DNA from: Microbacterium luteolum
Lineage (GTDB): Bacteria; Actinomycetota; Actinomycetes; Actinomycetales; Microbacteriaceae
Length of the DNA stretch: 64,000 nt
Direction of reading: 5' to 3'
Assembly: GCF_039533965.1 (NCBI RefSeq)
Contig: NZ_BAAAUN010000001.1
Coordinates: 1,214,950-1,278,949, forward strand
Part shown: positions 33,612-43,444 of the stretch, in pieces
Layout: every line of letters begins with the position of its first letter
Position numbering within the stretch: position 1 is the first letter of the stretch
Made by a program: the position numbers and the translations under genes
Notes under the pieces: model-generated
Seen by the model: only the letters and a program-made list of their open reading frames with translations
Told to the model about the DNA's origin: nothing
Database searches by the model: none

Positions 33612-33614
33612 GCC
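33581..33614. repeat. Dispersed repeat (copy 3) and hairpin overlapping the SnoaL 3' end
   Basis: CCCTTCGACGGGCTCAGGGA (33581-33600) is the best copy of the family. Its GGCTCAGG (33591-33598) pairs with CCTGAGCC (33607-33614), giving an 8-bp stem with an 8-base loop that spans the SnoaL stop codon. Confidence 0.7.
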
Positions 33615-33650
33615 ACAGCACGACCCGAACACACGAGAGGCAGGAAGCAC

Positions 33651-34823
33651 ATGAACAGACGAGCATCCGGCACCGCGGCGCTCCTCGCCGTGGCAGCCCT
33701 CACCCTGGCCGGCTGCGCCGGCGCGGACGGCGGAGGCGGCGGAGGTGAAGGCGCCCCGATCGTCGTCGGCTCCGTCAACACGATCAGCGGTCCGGCGACC
33801 TTCCCCGAGGCGTCGCAGGCGGCAGCGGCCGTCTTCGACGCGTTCAACGAGGCCGGGGGGCTCGACGGTCGCACGATCGAGTACAAGACCCTCGACGACA
33901 AGGGCGACCCCGCGACAGCCACGGCATCCGCTCGCGAACTGGTGGGCAGCGACGGCGCCGTCGCGCTCGTCGGCTCGGCCAGCCTGATCGAATGCGAGAT
34001 CAACGCCAAGTACTACGAGCAGGAAGGCATCCTCTCGATGCCCGGCATCGGCGTCGACACCGGCTGCTTCGCCAGCGACAACATCTCGCCGGCGAACGTG
34101 GGGCCGTTCAACGACATGACCCTCACGCTGCAGTACGGCTCCGAGGTGCTCGGCCTGGACGACATCTGCATCCTGCTCGAGATCGCGGGCTCCACGCGCC
34201 CCACCTACCAGGCCGCGATCGACAAGTGGACCGAGATCACCGGCAAGGAGCCGAAGTACGTCGACGACACCGTGCCCTACGGCGCCTCCGACTACACGCC
34301 GTACATCGTCAAGGCGCGGGACCAGGGCTGCAAGGCTCTGGCGATCAACCCGGTCGAGCCCGACGCGATCGGCCAGGTCAAGGCCGCCAACGCGCAGGGC
34401 TGGGACGACGTGACCTGGCTCTATCTGACGAGCGTCTACAGCGAGAACTTCGCCGACGCGATCGACAACGCCGGCGCCGGGATCTACGTGCCGGCCGAGT
34501 TCTACCCGTTCACGGACGACAACGAGATCAACGCCGATTGGCGGGAGCTGATGGAGGCGAACGACATCCCGCTCACCTCGTTCAGCCAGGGCGGATATCT
34601 CGCCGCGACGTACTTCATCGAAGTGCTCAAGGGCATCGACGGCGACATCACGCGGGAGAGCGTCTCCGAGGCGCTCAAGGCCATGGACCCGATCGAGAAC
34701 CCGATGGTGGGCACGCCGTACGCCTTCGGCACGCAGAACACCGCGGGGTGGCCGATCATCCTGAAGTCGGGCACGAATGCCTGGGAGCAGGTCGCCGACG
34801 ACTGGCTCCGCATCGGCAAGTAG
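33651..34823 (+). CDS. ABC solute-binding lipoprotein, branched-chain-type
   Basis: 390-residue periplasmic-binding-like lipoprotein (class I, LivJ/LivK-type). The lipobox LAGC gives lipidated Cys22, followed by a Gly-rich linker. The two lobes begin PIVVGSVNTISGPATFPEA and continue with DDKGDPATATASARELV. Cysteines in IECEINAK and DTGCFAS may form a disulphide. It feeds the permeases encoded downstream. Ligands of this class include amino acids, amides and aromatic acids; the catabolic neighbours favour an aromatic or amine-derived acid (inference). A long inverted repeat separates it from the permease gene. Confidence 0.86.
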   Translation: MNRRASGTAALLAVAALTLAGCAGADGGGGGGEGAPIVVGSVNTISGPATFPEASQAAAAVFDAFNEAGGLDGRTIEYKTLDDKGDPATATASARELVGSDGAVALVGSASLIECEINAKYYEQEGILSMPGIGVDTGCFASDNISPANVGPFNDMTLTLQYGSEVLGLDDICILLEIAGSTRPTYQAAIDKWTEITGKEPKYVDDTVPYGASDYTPYIVKARDQGCKALAINPVEPDAIGQVKAANAQGWDDVTWLYLTSVYSENFADAIDNAGAGIYVPAEFYPFTDDNEINADWRELMEANDIPLTSFSQGGYLAATYFIEVLKGIDGDITRESVSEALKAMDPIENPMVGTPYAFGTQNTAGWPIILKSGTNAWEQVADDWLRIGK

Positions 34824-34835
34824 ACACTCGCGGGT

Positions 34836-34916
34836 CCGGTCGTTGAGCGAGCGGAGCGAGACGAAACGCATTCGCAGCGTTTCGTCTCGTCGCTCCGCTC
34901 CTCGCTCAACGACCGG
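34836..34916. repeat. Large inverted repeat between binding-protein and LivH genes
   Basis: The left arm (34836-34869, 34 bases) and right arm (34877-34916, 40 bases) are complementary throughout except for two 3-base insertions in the right arm; the loop is 7 bases. The arms carry the same CGTTTCGTCTCG... core as the cluster at 16931. The RNA would fold into a very stable hairpin, which would give partial termination or 3'-end protection. Confidence 0.85.
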
Positions 34917-34947
34917 GCCATCCCCCTCAGATCAGAAAGGACGCCTC

Positions 34948-35808
34948 ATGCTGCAAGGCGCGATCGCCGGCCTCGCCGCCGGCGGGCTCTACGCCGTTCT
35001 CGGCGTGTGCCTGACGCTCATGTCACGCCTCGTCCGCGTGGTGAACTTCGCTCAGGCCGCGACCGGGATGTTCGGCGCGTTCACGGCGGTGTGGTTCGTC
35101 CGCGAGATCGGGCTGCCGATCTGGCTCGGGTCGGTGCTCGGGGTGCTGGTCGCCGGTCTCCTCGCCGCGGCGATCGGATTCATCGCCGCGACCTGGCTCT
35201 CCGAGGCTTCCACGACGACACGCTCGGCGATGACCGTCGGACCACTGCTCCTGCTGATCTCGATGTCGTTCATCCTGTTCGGCAACAAGCCTCAGCCGTT
35301 CACGCCCATCATCGCGGGCCCCGCTTTCTCGTTCGGCGGCGTGGTGATCAGCCAGGTCACCGTCGCGACCGTGGCGATGGCGATCATCACTGCCATCGTG
35401 GTCCGGATCGTGCTGCGCCGCACCAGGGTCGGCACGCAGCTGCGGGCCCTCTCGGAGCGTCCGACCACGGCCGAGCTGCTCGGCATCCGCTCGCGTCCGC
35501 TGTCGATCGCCGTCTGGTTCGTGACCGGCGTCATCAGCGCGATCGCGATCATCGTCGTCGCCCCGTCGCAGTCGAACGACGCGACGAGCCTCGCGATGCT
35601 CATCGTCCCCGCAGCAGCTGCCGCCCTCCTCGGCGGGTTCCGGCGTCTCGACCTGGCGGTGATCGGCGGCGTCGTCCTCGGCGTGCTCGGCGGCCTGGTC
35701 GCCCAGATCGACGAGGTCGCGCTCGTGCGCAACTTCCTCCCGTTCCTGTTCATCGTCGTCCTTCTCCTCTGGACCCAGCGCAAGGAGGTGTGGGATGCCG
35801 CTCGCTGA
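34948..35808 (+). CDS. livH: Branched-chain-type ABC permease (LivH-like)
   Basis: 286-residue inner-membrane permease with about eight helices. The N-terminus has the LivH hallmark LAAGGLYAVLGVCLTL followed by VVNFAQA. The cytoplasmic coupling loop near LRALSERPTTAELLGI is the ATPase contact. AAAGGA lies seven bases before the ATG at 34948; a longer in-frame start would translate the large inverted repeat. It overlaps the start of the next gene by 14 bases. It forms a heterodimer with the LivM half of that gene. Confidence 0.87.
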   Translation: MLQGAIAGLAAGGLYAVLGVCLTLMSRLVRVVNFAQAATGMFGAFTAVWFVREIGLPIWLGSVLGVLVAGLLAAAIGFIAATWLSEASTTTRSAMTVGPLLLLISMSFILFGNKPQPFTPIIAGPAFSFGGVVISQVTVATVAMAIITAIVVRIVLRRTRVGTQLRALSERPTTAELLGIRSRPLSIAVWFVTGVISAIAIIVVAPSQSNDATSLAMLIVPAAAAALLGGFRRLDLAVIGGVVLGVLGGLVAQIDEVALVRNFLPFLFIVVLLLWTQRKEVWDAAR

Positions 35809-37563
35809 CCGTCCCTGGTTCCGGATCACCTGGCCGTTCGCGATCGCACTCGCCGGTATCGGCGCCGGAGCGATCCTGAGCGCAGCCCTGCCGGGCTACT
35901 TCGTGTTCCTCGCCATCAGCGCCGTGATCGCCGCCATCGCGATCCTCGGTCTCGGCATCGTGACCGGCTCCGCCGGCATGATCGCCCTGTGCCAGCTCAC
36001 CTTCGCTGCCGTCGGCGCGTGGATCGTCTCGCTTCTGAACGTGATGCAGGCACCGGGCGGATTCATCGTCTGGCTCGTGCTCGGCGGCATCGCCGCAGGT
36101 CTCGTCGGCGTGCTGGTCGGGCTCCCCGCCCTCCGCCTCCGCGGGGTGAATCTCGCGGTCGTCACGCTCGGCTTCGCCGCGGCGGCCGACGTCACGCTCG
36201 TGCAGATCCAGTTCCCCGGCTCCGCCGACGGCACCGCGATCGAGCGCCCCACGATGTTCTCCAACGACCGGCAGTTCTTCTTCCTCTCGATCGTCGTGCT
36301 CGCACTCTGCGCGCTCGGGGTCTTCTTCCTGCAGCGCGGACGCTGGGGATCGAGCTGGAAGGCCGTCGCGTTCTCGGAGCGCGGCACCGCGGCCGCGGGC
36401 CAGAGCGTGCAGATCGCGAAGCTCACGGCCTTCGCGGTCTCGGCCGCGCTGGGCGGCGTCGCCGGAGGGCTGCTGGCCGGTCAGGTGCAGCTGCCGTTCG
36501 CCTCCAGCTTCACCCCGCTGCAGTCCCTCGCGCTCTACGTCCTGGCGATCATGTCGGGCGCGCACCTGATCGACATGGCCATCTTCGGCGGCATCCTGTG
36601 GGTGCTCGTCCCCGAGCTGCTCAAGCGTTGGGGAATCCCGCAGGACTGGGGCTTCGTGGTGTTCGGCGTGCTCGGCGTGCAGGCCCTCACGAGCGGCACC
36701 AACCTCGGCCAGGGGATCCGCAACCTGTTCTACCGGCGCGCCGACCGGCGTGCCGCGAACGCGAAGCTCACGGCGCTCCCTCCGGACGTCGGAGCGGATG
36801 CCGGGGCCATCACCACGACGACCACCGCCACGGTCGACGCGGCCGCGCTCGAGGGGGCACCCGTGCTGTCCGTCGATGGGCTGACCGTGCAGTTCGGCGC
36901 ACTGAAGGCGCTCGACGACGTGTCGGTCGTGGTGCCTGCCGCGTCGATCATGGGACTGATCGGCCCGAACGGTGCGGGGAAGTCGACGTTCGTCGATGCG
37001 ATCAGCGGGTTCCTGCCGAAGCACGGCGGCCGCGTGCTCCTCGGGGATCGCGACCTCGCTGGTCTCTCCCCCACCCGGCGCGCACGCCTCGGGCTGCGCC
37101 GCACGTTCCAGCAGGATCGCGTGCCGCCCGCGCTCACGATCGGGGCGTATGTGCGGTTCGTCGCACGGCGTCGGCTCGCGGCATCCGATATCGACGAGGT
37201 GCTGGAGTTCTTCGGATGCCCGCCGGCACGCGCTCGCCTGTCGAGCGTCGACGTCGGAACGAGACGACTCGTCGAGGTCGCCGCGAACGTGGTGGCGCGC
37301 CCCCGGCTGCTGATCCTCGACGAACCGGCCGCCGGGCTCTCGCACGACGAGCACCTGGCGCTGGCCGCTCGACTGAGAGAGCTCCCGTCCCGCTACGGCA
37401 TCGCGCTGATCATCATCGAGCACGACCTCGATCTCGTGCGCTCGGTCTGCCCGACTCTCACGGTGCTCGACTTCGGCCGGGTGCTCGCCAGCGGACCGCA
37501 AGCCGAGGTCCTCGCGAATCCCGACGTCGTGAAGGCGTACATGGGAGAGACGGAGCTGTTGAA

Positions 37564-37567
<4 letters not shown>
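35795..37567 (+). CDS. Fused LivM permease - LivG ATPase
   Basis: 590-residue fusion. Residues about 1-330 are a LivM-type permease (SAGMIALCQLTFAAVGAW and the VGLPALRLRGVNLAVVTLGF loop). A Thr/Ala-rich linker (about 330-355) leads to a LivG-type ATPase with Walker A GPNGAGKST near residue 390, Q-loop FQQDRV, Walker B LLILDEPAAGLS and switch His in IIEHDLD. The ABC signature, normally LSxGQ, reads LSSVDVG, so the C-loop is degenerate. Paired with a normal LivF it would give one canonical and one altered ATP site. Start and stop overlap both neighbours. Confidence 0.86.
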
Positions 37568-38252
<685 letters not shown>

Positions 38253-38256
<4 letters not shown>

Positions 38257-38278
38257 CGGCGGCTGGCGCGCGCGTCAG
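38253..38278. terminator. Hairpin shared by convergent stops (livF / small membrane protein)
   Basis: CTGACG (38253-38258) and CGTCAG (38273-38278) pair around a 14-base GC-rich loop; each arm contains one of the two stop codons. A weak bidirectional terminator candidate. Confidence 0.35.
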
Positions 38279-38520
38279 TCGATGCTGTCGACCGCGCGCT
38301 CGCGCTCGCGGAAGGTGCCTCTGGCGATCAACCAGGCACCAGCGGGCAGCGCCAGCAGCGCCAGCCCGTGGGCGATCCATCCGAGCACGGAGTCCAGCTC
38401 CAGCGCCGCCGGCCAGGCATCCTGTCTGCGGAGCACTATCCACCCGAGGAAGGCTGCAACCAGCAGCACCCCTGCGGCGATGAAGAAAACGCGCCCGCGG
38501 CGTGTCGGCGTGGTGTCCAT
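38275..38520 (-). CDS. Small two-helix membrane protein
   Basis: 81-residue protein. It has a basic N-terminus (TTPTRRGR), a first helix (VFFIAAGVLLVAAFLGWIVL), a short acidic loop, a second helix (IAHGLALLALPAGAWLIA) and a charged C-terminal tail (FRERERAVDSID). I do not recognise a family. A GGGGGGATT ribosome-binding site precedes the ATG. It is convergent with livF and divergent from the HAD gene. Confidence 0.6.
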   Translation of the reverse strand: MDTTPTRRGRVFFIAAGVLLVAAFLGWIVLRRQDAWPAALELDSVLGWIAHGLALLALPAGAWLIARGTFRERERAVDSID

Positions 38521-38581
38521 GGAATCCCCCCGGTCCTCGAATGCCGTTCGCCAACCTAGCAGGTGACCGCCGTGCGCCAGC

Positions 38582-38593
38582 TAGCCTGAAGGG
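38582..38593 (+). promoter_or_regulatory. Leaderless-type -10 element (TAGCCT-N6-GTG)
   Basis: TAGCCT (38582-38587) is followed by six bases and the GTG start of the HAD-phosphatase gene. Confidence 0.45.
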
Positions 38594-39244
38594 GTGACCG
38601 AGACCATCCACGCCCGCGCCGTCCTCCTCGACATGGACGGGACTCTCGTCGACTCGACGGCGGTGGTGGAACGGCTCTGGCTGGCCTGGGCGGAGCCGCA
38701 CGGAATCGCCCCCGAGCACGTGCTCAGCGTCGTGCACGGCCGGCAGGGGCATCAGAGCATGTCGATCATGTTGCCGGAGCGCGATCATGCGATCAATCTC
38801 CGCGAGAACGACGAGATGCTCGCGACCGAGACGAACGACGTCGACGGCGTCATCGAGATCTCGGGGGCGAAGGCACTGCTCGAGGCACTCCTCCCCTATC
38901 CGCACGCGATCGTCACCTCGGCGAACGTCGCGCTGATGACGGCACGGATGCAGGCGGCCGGACTCACCGTCCCCGCGATCGCCGTCACGGCCGAGAGCGT
39001 CTCGGCATCCAAGCCGGATCCCGAAGGCTTCCTGCTCGGCGCGAGCCTGCTCGGCATCGACCCCGCCGACTGCGTCGTGTTCGAGGACTCCGGTGCCGGC
39101 ATCCAGGCGGGTCTCGCCGCGGGCATGCGGGTGCTCGGCGTCGGACAGCACGCCGCCGCGCACGGGCCGACCTACCGGGTCGACGACCTGACGCAGGTCA
39201 CGGTCGCCCCCACCACCGAGGGATTCGCACTCACGATCGGCTGA
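38594..39244 (+). CDS. HAD-family phosphatase
   Basis: 216-residue haloacid-dehalogenase-type hydrolase, beta-phosphoglucomutase/sugar-phosphatase branch. Motif I is LLDMDGTLVDS (nucleophile and acid aspartates), motif II Ser in IVTSAN, motif III Lys in SASKPDPEGF, motif IV FEDSGAGIQAG; a four-helix cap lies between I and II. It probably dephosphorylates a small sugar or polyol phosphate. The GTG start fits a leaderless transcript (TAGCCT, six bases, GTG). It stands alone between the transporter operon and the convergent SDR gene. Confidence 0.83.
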   Translation: MTETIHARAVLLDMDGTLVDSTAVVERLWLAWAEPHGIAPEHVLSVVHGRQGHQSMSIMLPERDHAINLRENDEMLATETNDVDGVIEISGAKALLEALLPYPHAIVTSANVALMTARMQAAGLTVPAIAVTAESVSASKPDPEGFLLGASLLGIDPADCVVFEDSGAGIQAGLAAGMRVLGVGQHAAAHGPTYRVDDLTQVTVAPTTEGFALTIG

Positions 39245-39255
39245 GCTCGCCGCTC

Positions 39256-40071
39256 CTACATCCCCGCGTGGTCGAACGCGATCGTCGGCACATCGACGAC
39301 GTGCGATCCGCCGTCGGCGACGATCACGGCGCCGGTGATGTACGACGACTCCCCCGAGCCGAGGAAGCGCACGACCGACGCGATCTCCGACGGCTGTGCG
39401 GGGCGACGCAGCGGCACGTCGGCGGTGACCGCGGCATAGGCCTCCTCCCGGGAGGAGAGATCCGCGTGGGTCGCGAACTCGTCCATCTCGTCGTCGGCCA
39501 TGGGCGTCTGCACCCAGCCGGGGCAGATCGCGTTCACGCGCACCCCGTGCCTGCCGTAGTCGCGGGCGAGGGTGCGGGTCAGACCGATCAGTGCATGCTT
39601 GCCCACGGTGTACCCCGCGACCGATGGCCCGGCGAAGAGCCCGGCGAGCGACGACACGATCACGATCTGCCCCTTCGCCTCGATCAACGCGGGCAGCGAC
39701 TCGCGCGCCATCGTGAACGCGGTCGTGAGATTGGCGCGGATCGCCGCCTCCCATCCGGCGTCGTCGGTCTCGCCGACCGGCGAGAATCCGTGGCCCCCGG
39801 CATTCGCCACGAGCACGTCGATGCGTCCGAACCGCGCGAGCACCTCGGCGACCGCCGCCTTCGCCGAGGCCGTGTCGGCGGCATCAGCGACGACCGGTAC
39901 GGCGCCGACGGCGCGTTCGACCTCCTGCAGCGGCTCCGGGCGGCGCCCGACGACCACGACGTGCGCACCCTCGGCCGCATAGCGCTGGGCGATGGCGGCG
40001 CCGATGCCGGTGCCGCCTCCGGTGATGACGACGACGCGTCCGGAGACCGTCGATCCGAATGCGAGTCCCAT
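39256..40071 (-). CDS. Short-chain dehydrogenase/reductase
   Basis: 271-residue classical SDR with TGGGTGIG, NAGGH in place of NNAG, catalytic Ser in IVSSLAG and YTVGK. GRRPE after strand 2 suggests NADP(H). The ATG at 40071 was chosen because it is preceded by GGGAG; a start 66 bases upstream would overlap the neighbouring SDR coding region. It is in the same direction as the SDR at 40134, 62 bases downstream of it, so the two may be co-transcribed. In Klebsiella moaE, an SDR, accompanies moaF; these SDRs sit between the two MoaF genes here. Confidence 0.84.
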   Translation of the reverse strand: MGLAFGSTVSGRVVVITGGGTGIGAAIAQRYAAEGAHVVVVGRRPEPLQEVERAVGAVPVVADAADTASAKAAVAEVLARFGRIDVLVANAGGHGFSPVGETDDAGWEAAIRANLTTAFTMARESLPALIEAKGQIVIVSSLAGLFAGPSVAGYTVGKHALIGLTRTLARDYGRHGVRVNAICPGWVQTPMADDEMDEFATHADLSSREEAYAAVTADVPLRRPAQPSEIASVVRFLGSGESSYITGAVIVADGGSHVVDVPTIAFDHAGM

Positions 40072-40133
40072 GTCTGCTCCCTGTACTGTTCTGGCGCGTG
40101 CGCGCGGTGGATTCGTGCTCGACGGTTCCGTCG

Positions 40134-40880
40134 TCACGCGGGGAACCCCGAACGGGCGGTGTACCCGAAGTCGCTGAGCAGTGTCGTCCCGTTGATCGCC
40201 CTGCTGCGCGGAGACGCCAGGTAGACGACGTGCGCGGCGACCTCCGCCGCGCTCTGCACCGGGAATCCCGGCGCGTCGAACGCGTCGGAACCGAGATCGC
40301 CTCGGCTCATAGGCGTGTCGACGATCGACGGCGCCACCGCGTTCACGCGGATGCGCGTGTCGGCGAGATCGACCGAGAGCGCCCGCCCGAACTGCACGAG
40401 CGCGGCCTTCGACGCCGCGTACGGCACCATCCCCGGCGAGGCGACGACGGCGGAGTCGCTCGCGAGCAGGACGACGGATGCCGCCGGTGCGGCGCGCAGC
40501 GCCGGGAGCGAATGCTTGAGCACGAGGAACGCTCCGGTCACGTTCACCGCGAACACGGCTTGCCAGTCAGCGAGAGCGGTGTCCTCGATCGATGTCCCGA
40601 CCGGCCCGGAGATCCCGGCGCAGCAGACGACGGCATCGAGCCGTCCGAGCGACGCGGCACCGGATTCCACCGCCGCACGCACCTCGTCCTCGTCCGTCAC
40701 GTCGGCGACGAGGATCACGGCATCACGGCATCCGCTCGCCGTCTCGCGGAGCGCGGATGCATCGCGATCCAGCAGAGCGACCCGCACGCCTTCCGCGGCG
40801 AGCGCGAGCGCCGTGGCACGGCCGATCCCGCTCGCCGCGCCCGTGACGAGGGCCGTCGTGCCCTGCAGCTGCAGATCCAT
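40134..40880 (-). CDS. Short-chain dehydrogenase/reductase
   Basis: 248-residue classical SDR with TGAASGIG, CCAGI in place of NNAG, catalytic Ser in LLASDS and YAASK. LLDRDAS after strand 2 suggests NAD(H). GGAGGG precedes the ATG. It is first in a two-gene minus-strand run with the SDR at 39256, divergent from the APC permease. The substrate is not identifiable. Confidence 0.85.
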   Translation of the reverse strand: MDLQLQGTTALVTGAASGIGRATALALAAEGVRVALLDRDASALRETASGCRDAVILVADVTDEDEVRAAVESGAASLGRLDAVVCCAGISGPVGTSIEDTALADWQAVFAVNVTGAFLVLKHSLPALRAAPAASVVLLASDSAVVASPGMVPYAASKAALVQFGRALSVDLADTRIRVNAVAPSIVDTPMSRGDLGSDAFDAPGFPVQSAAEVAAHVVYLASPRSRAINGTTLLSDFGYTARSGFPA

Positions 40881-41123
40881 CTCACCCTCCGGGATCGCCG
40901 CCGGGCACCGGATGGTGCGGAGAGGACGGCGGTGTCGTCTCGGTCATCCTGCTCCCCCCTCGCGGCGACGCGAACCGTCGTCGGCGGGGTGTGCGCGCTC
41001 GCACCATCGTCTTTCCCTCACGGTCAAGTGCGAACCGACCGGCGCGAGCAGACTCGCTCTATCGACGATTCCCCTCGTCGTCGGTGCCGTGCGAGCACGG
41101 CGTCACCCAGCAAAGGAGCCGAC
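40881..41123. other. Divergent promoter region, no gene seen
   Basis: The 243 bases between the SDR and permease genes must hold both promoters. TTGACC on the minus strand (41027-41022) could be a -35, but no matching -10 is clear. I see no open reading frame or strong hairpin. Confidence 0.4.
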
Positions 41124-42572
41124 GTGGCAACCCCGACCGAAACATCTCACGGGCACACCGCCCTCCGCTCCGGCGCCCTCGGCGTCGCCGGGATCGTCTT
41201 CCTGGTGCTCGCCGCGGTCGCACCGCTGACGGGCATCGTGGTCGTCGCCTCGCTGGCGATCGCCCTCGGCAACGGCGGCGGCACCCCGATGTCGTTCTTC
41301 CTCGTCGCCGCCATCCTCCTGCTGTTCGCGGTCGGCTACGCGCAGATGTCGAAGCAGCTGGTCAACGCCGGCGGCTTCTACGCGTTCGTCGTGAAGGGCC
41401 TCGGTCGCACCGGCGGACTCATCGCCGGTCTCATCGCCACCCTCGGCTACAACTTCTTCGTCGTCGGCACGATCGGCACCAGCGGCTTCTTCATGCAGAA
41501 CATCATCCGCGACCTCACCGGTCTCGACGTGCACTGGCTGGTGTGGGGTCTGCTGTCGATCGTCGTGTGCTTCGTGCTCGCGCGGGTCGGCGTCGACTTC
41601 AGCTCGAAGATCCTCGGCGTGTGCCTGGTGCTCGAGGTGCTGATGCTCGTCGTGTTCGATGTCTCGGTGCTGGTGCAGACCGGCTACGACCTGGGCGCGT
41701 TCAGCCCGGAGGCCGTGTTCTCGGGCTCGCTCCCGATCGGCCTGCTGCTCGCCGCGACCGGCTTCCTCGGCTTCGAGGCGACCGCGCTGTTCAGCGAGGA
41801 GGCCAAGCAGCCGCTGCGCACCATCCCCCGCGCCACGTACACCTCGATCATCGCGATCGGCGTCATCCTCGGCGTCACGACCTGGGCAGTGGTCAGCGCG
41901 ACCGGCGTGGCCCAGGCGCAGGCGACGGCGCTCGAACATCTGCCGACCGGCGACCTCATCTTCTCGATCTCGCAGCAGTATCTCGGCGGTCCGCTCACCA
42001 TCGTGATGATGGTGCTGCTCCTCGTGAGCCTGTTCGCCGCGATGCTGGCGTTCCACAACTCGGCGACCCGCTACCTCTACTCGCTCGGTCGCGCACGGAT
42101 CCTGCCGCACGCCCTCGCCCGCACCCGGGCGAACGGCGCCCCGCAGCTCGCCGGCATCGTGCAGGCTTCCTTCGCCGCGATCGTCGCGATCGTGTTCGCG
42201 ATCGCCGGCGCCGACCCCATCCTCACCCTCGTCCCCGCGATGCTCGGCTTCGGCACACTCAGCGTGCTGATCCTCCAGGGTCTCGCCGCGATCTCGATCG
42301 TGGTGTACTTCCGGCGCGCGAACGACCCGCGCTGGTGGAGCACGTTCATCGCCCCGGGCATCGGCTTCCTCGGCATCGCGGCCATCTCCGTGCTGGCCGT
42401 CGTCAACTTCGACATCGTCGCCGGATCCCAGGAGCTCGCGATCCGCCTCATGCCGCTGCTGCTGGTCGTGGCCCTCATCGGAGGCATCGTCTACGGCGCG
42501 TACCTGAAGCGCTCGAAGCCCGCCGTGTACGAGGGTCTCGCCACCGACCTGGAGAAGTTCAGCGACCGCTGA
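41124..42572 (+). CDS. APC-family amino acid/amine permease
   Basis: 482-residue transporter with 12 or more membrane helices. The helix-1 signature is AAVAPLTGIVVVASLAIALGNG, followed by GGFYAFVVKGLGRTGG in helix 3. Amino acids or amines are taken up with a proton; the exact substrate is unknown. Given the copper amine oxidase and MoaF genes nearby, an aromatic amine or its parent amino acid is a reasonable guess. The GTG at 41124 has AAGGAG five bases upstream. It is followed after 34 bases by MoaF copy 2, so the two are likely co-transcribed. Confidence 0.85.
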   Translation: MATPTETSHGHTALRSGALGVAGIVFLVLAAVAPLTGIVVVASLAIALGNGGGTPMSFFLVAAILLLFAVGYAQMSKQLVNAGGFYAFVVKGLGRTGGLIAGLIATLGYNFFVVGTIGTSGFFMQNIIRDLTGLDVHWLVWGLLSIVVCFVLARVGVDFSSKILGVCLVLEVLMLVVFDVSVLVQTGYDLGAFSPEAVFSGSLPIGLLLAATGFLGFEATALFSEEAKQPLRTIPRATYTSIIAIGVILGVTTWAVVSATGVAQAQATALEHLPTGDLIFSISQQYLGGPLTIVMMVLLLVSLFAAMLAFHNSATRYLYSLGRARILPHALARTRANGAPQLAGIVQASFAAIVAIVFAIAGADPILTLVPAMLGFGTLSVLILQGLAAISIVVYFRRANDPRWWSTFIAPGIGFLGIAAISVLAVVNFDIVAGSQELAIRLMPLLLVVALIGGIVYGAYLKRSKPAVYEGLATDLEKFSDR

Positions 42573-42606
42573 CTCTCCCCCACCACCTCCGAGAGAGAAG
42601 GAATCC

Positions 42607-43443
42607 ATGACCACGCTGAACCCCGCAGACACCTCCACCTGGCTGCCGCTCGAGGGCCTCGCCCCCGGATTCGACGCGAACAAGGCTCCGCACAGCACCG
42701 CGCTCAGCGGCCGGGAGATCGCCGTCGTCGACGCGCGCGGCACCCGCATCGTGCACCGGTTCGACGACACGACCGTCTCGTGGGAGTACCACCCTGGCGC
42801 CGAGGATCCCACCGAGGCCGCAGCGGATACCGACGACTACGAGGCGTTCGAGGTCGACGACGACCTCTACTTCGTGCAGTTCCATCACCGCTACCTGCCG
42901 AATGAAGCGGTCTCGCTCGTGCTCGATCTGCGCGCCGGACGCGCACTGGCCGTGATCTCGATCATCCTCCCCGCGCCGGAGCAGGGCCGCACCCGTGTGC
43001 AGCACGTCTTCGCGCCGAGCGTGATCGAAGGCGCCGAGGTGTCGGGCGCCGAGGCCGCACCGACGACGACCCTGATCGGACGACGGGTCGAGTGGGTCTA
43101 CAGCGCCGAGCACGCCTACGAGCACGTCTACCTGTCGTCGCGGTGGTACTCGTGGCAGTGCCTCGCCGGCCCGGAGCGCGGACTCGCCGACACCGACGAG
43201 AACAGCGTGTGGGAGGTGCGTCCCGGCATCTACATCTTCGCGTGGCGAGAGAAGGTCATCCCGTGCGCCTCGGTGACCATCGCCGACCACCGTGACGTGA
43301 ACGCCATCCGCTCGCACGGCGTGCTGTTCGGGCTCGACGAGACGGGCGAGGTGCCGACGCACTTCACGTTCGGCGCGCACGGGCGGCTGCTGTCCACCAC
43401 GCTCCACGCGCCCGAGCTCGAGCCGGCGACCTTCGGAGACTGA
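42607..43443 (+). CDS. MoaF-family protein (copy 2)
   Basis: 278-residue paralogue of the protein at 32357. The C-terminal domain has YEHVYLSSRWYSWQCLAG, matching copy 1 at most positions, then a WEVRPGIYIFAWREK strand. The N-terminal half (TTVSWEYHPGAED; DLYFVQFHH) is also MoaF-like but more diverged. It lies directly between the APC permease and an amidohydrolase whose ATG is one base beyond its stop. This placement with transport and hydrolase genes argues for a catabolic role rather than cofactor synthesis. Confidence 0.78.
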   Translation: MTTLNPADTSTWLPLEGLAPGFDANKAPHSTALSGREIAVVDARGTRIVHRFDDTTVSWEYHPGAEDPTEAAADTDDYEAFEVDDDLYFVQFHHRYLPNEAVSLVLDLRAGRALAVISIILPAPEQGRTRVQHVFAPSVIEGAEVSGAEAAPTTTLIGRRVEWVYSAEHAYEHVYLSSRWYSWQCLAGPERGLADTDENSVWEVRPGIYIFAWREKVIPCASVTIADHRDVNAIRSHGVLFGLDETGEVPTHFTFGAHGRLLSTTLHAPELEPATFGD

Positions 43444-43444
43444 G

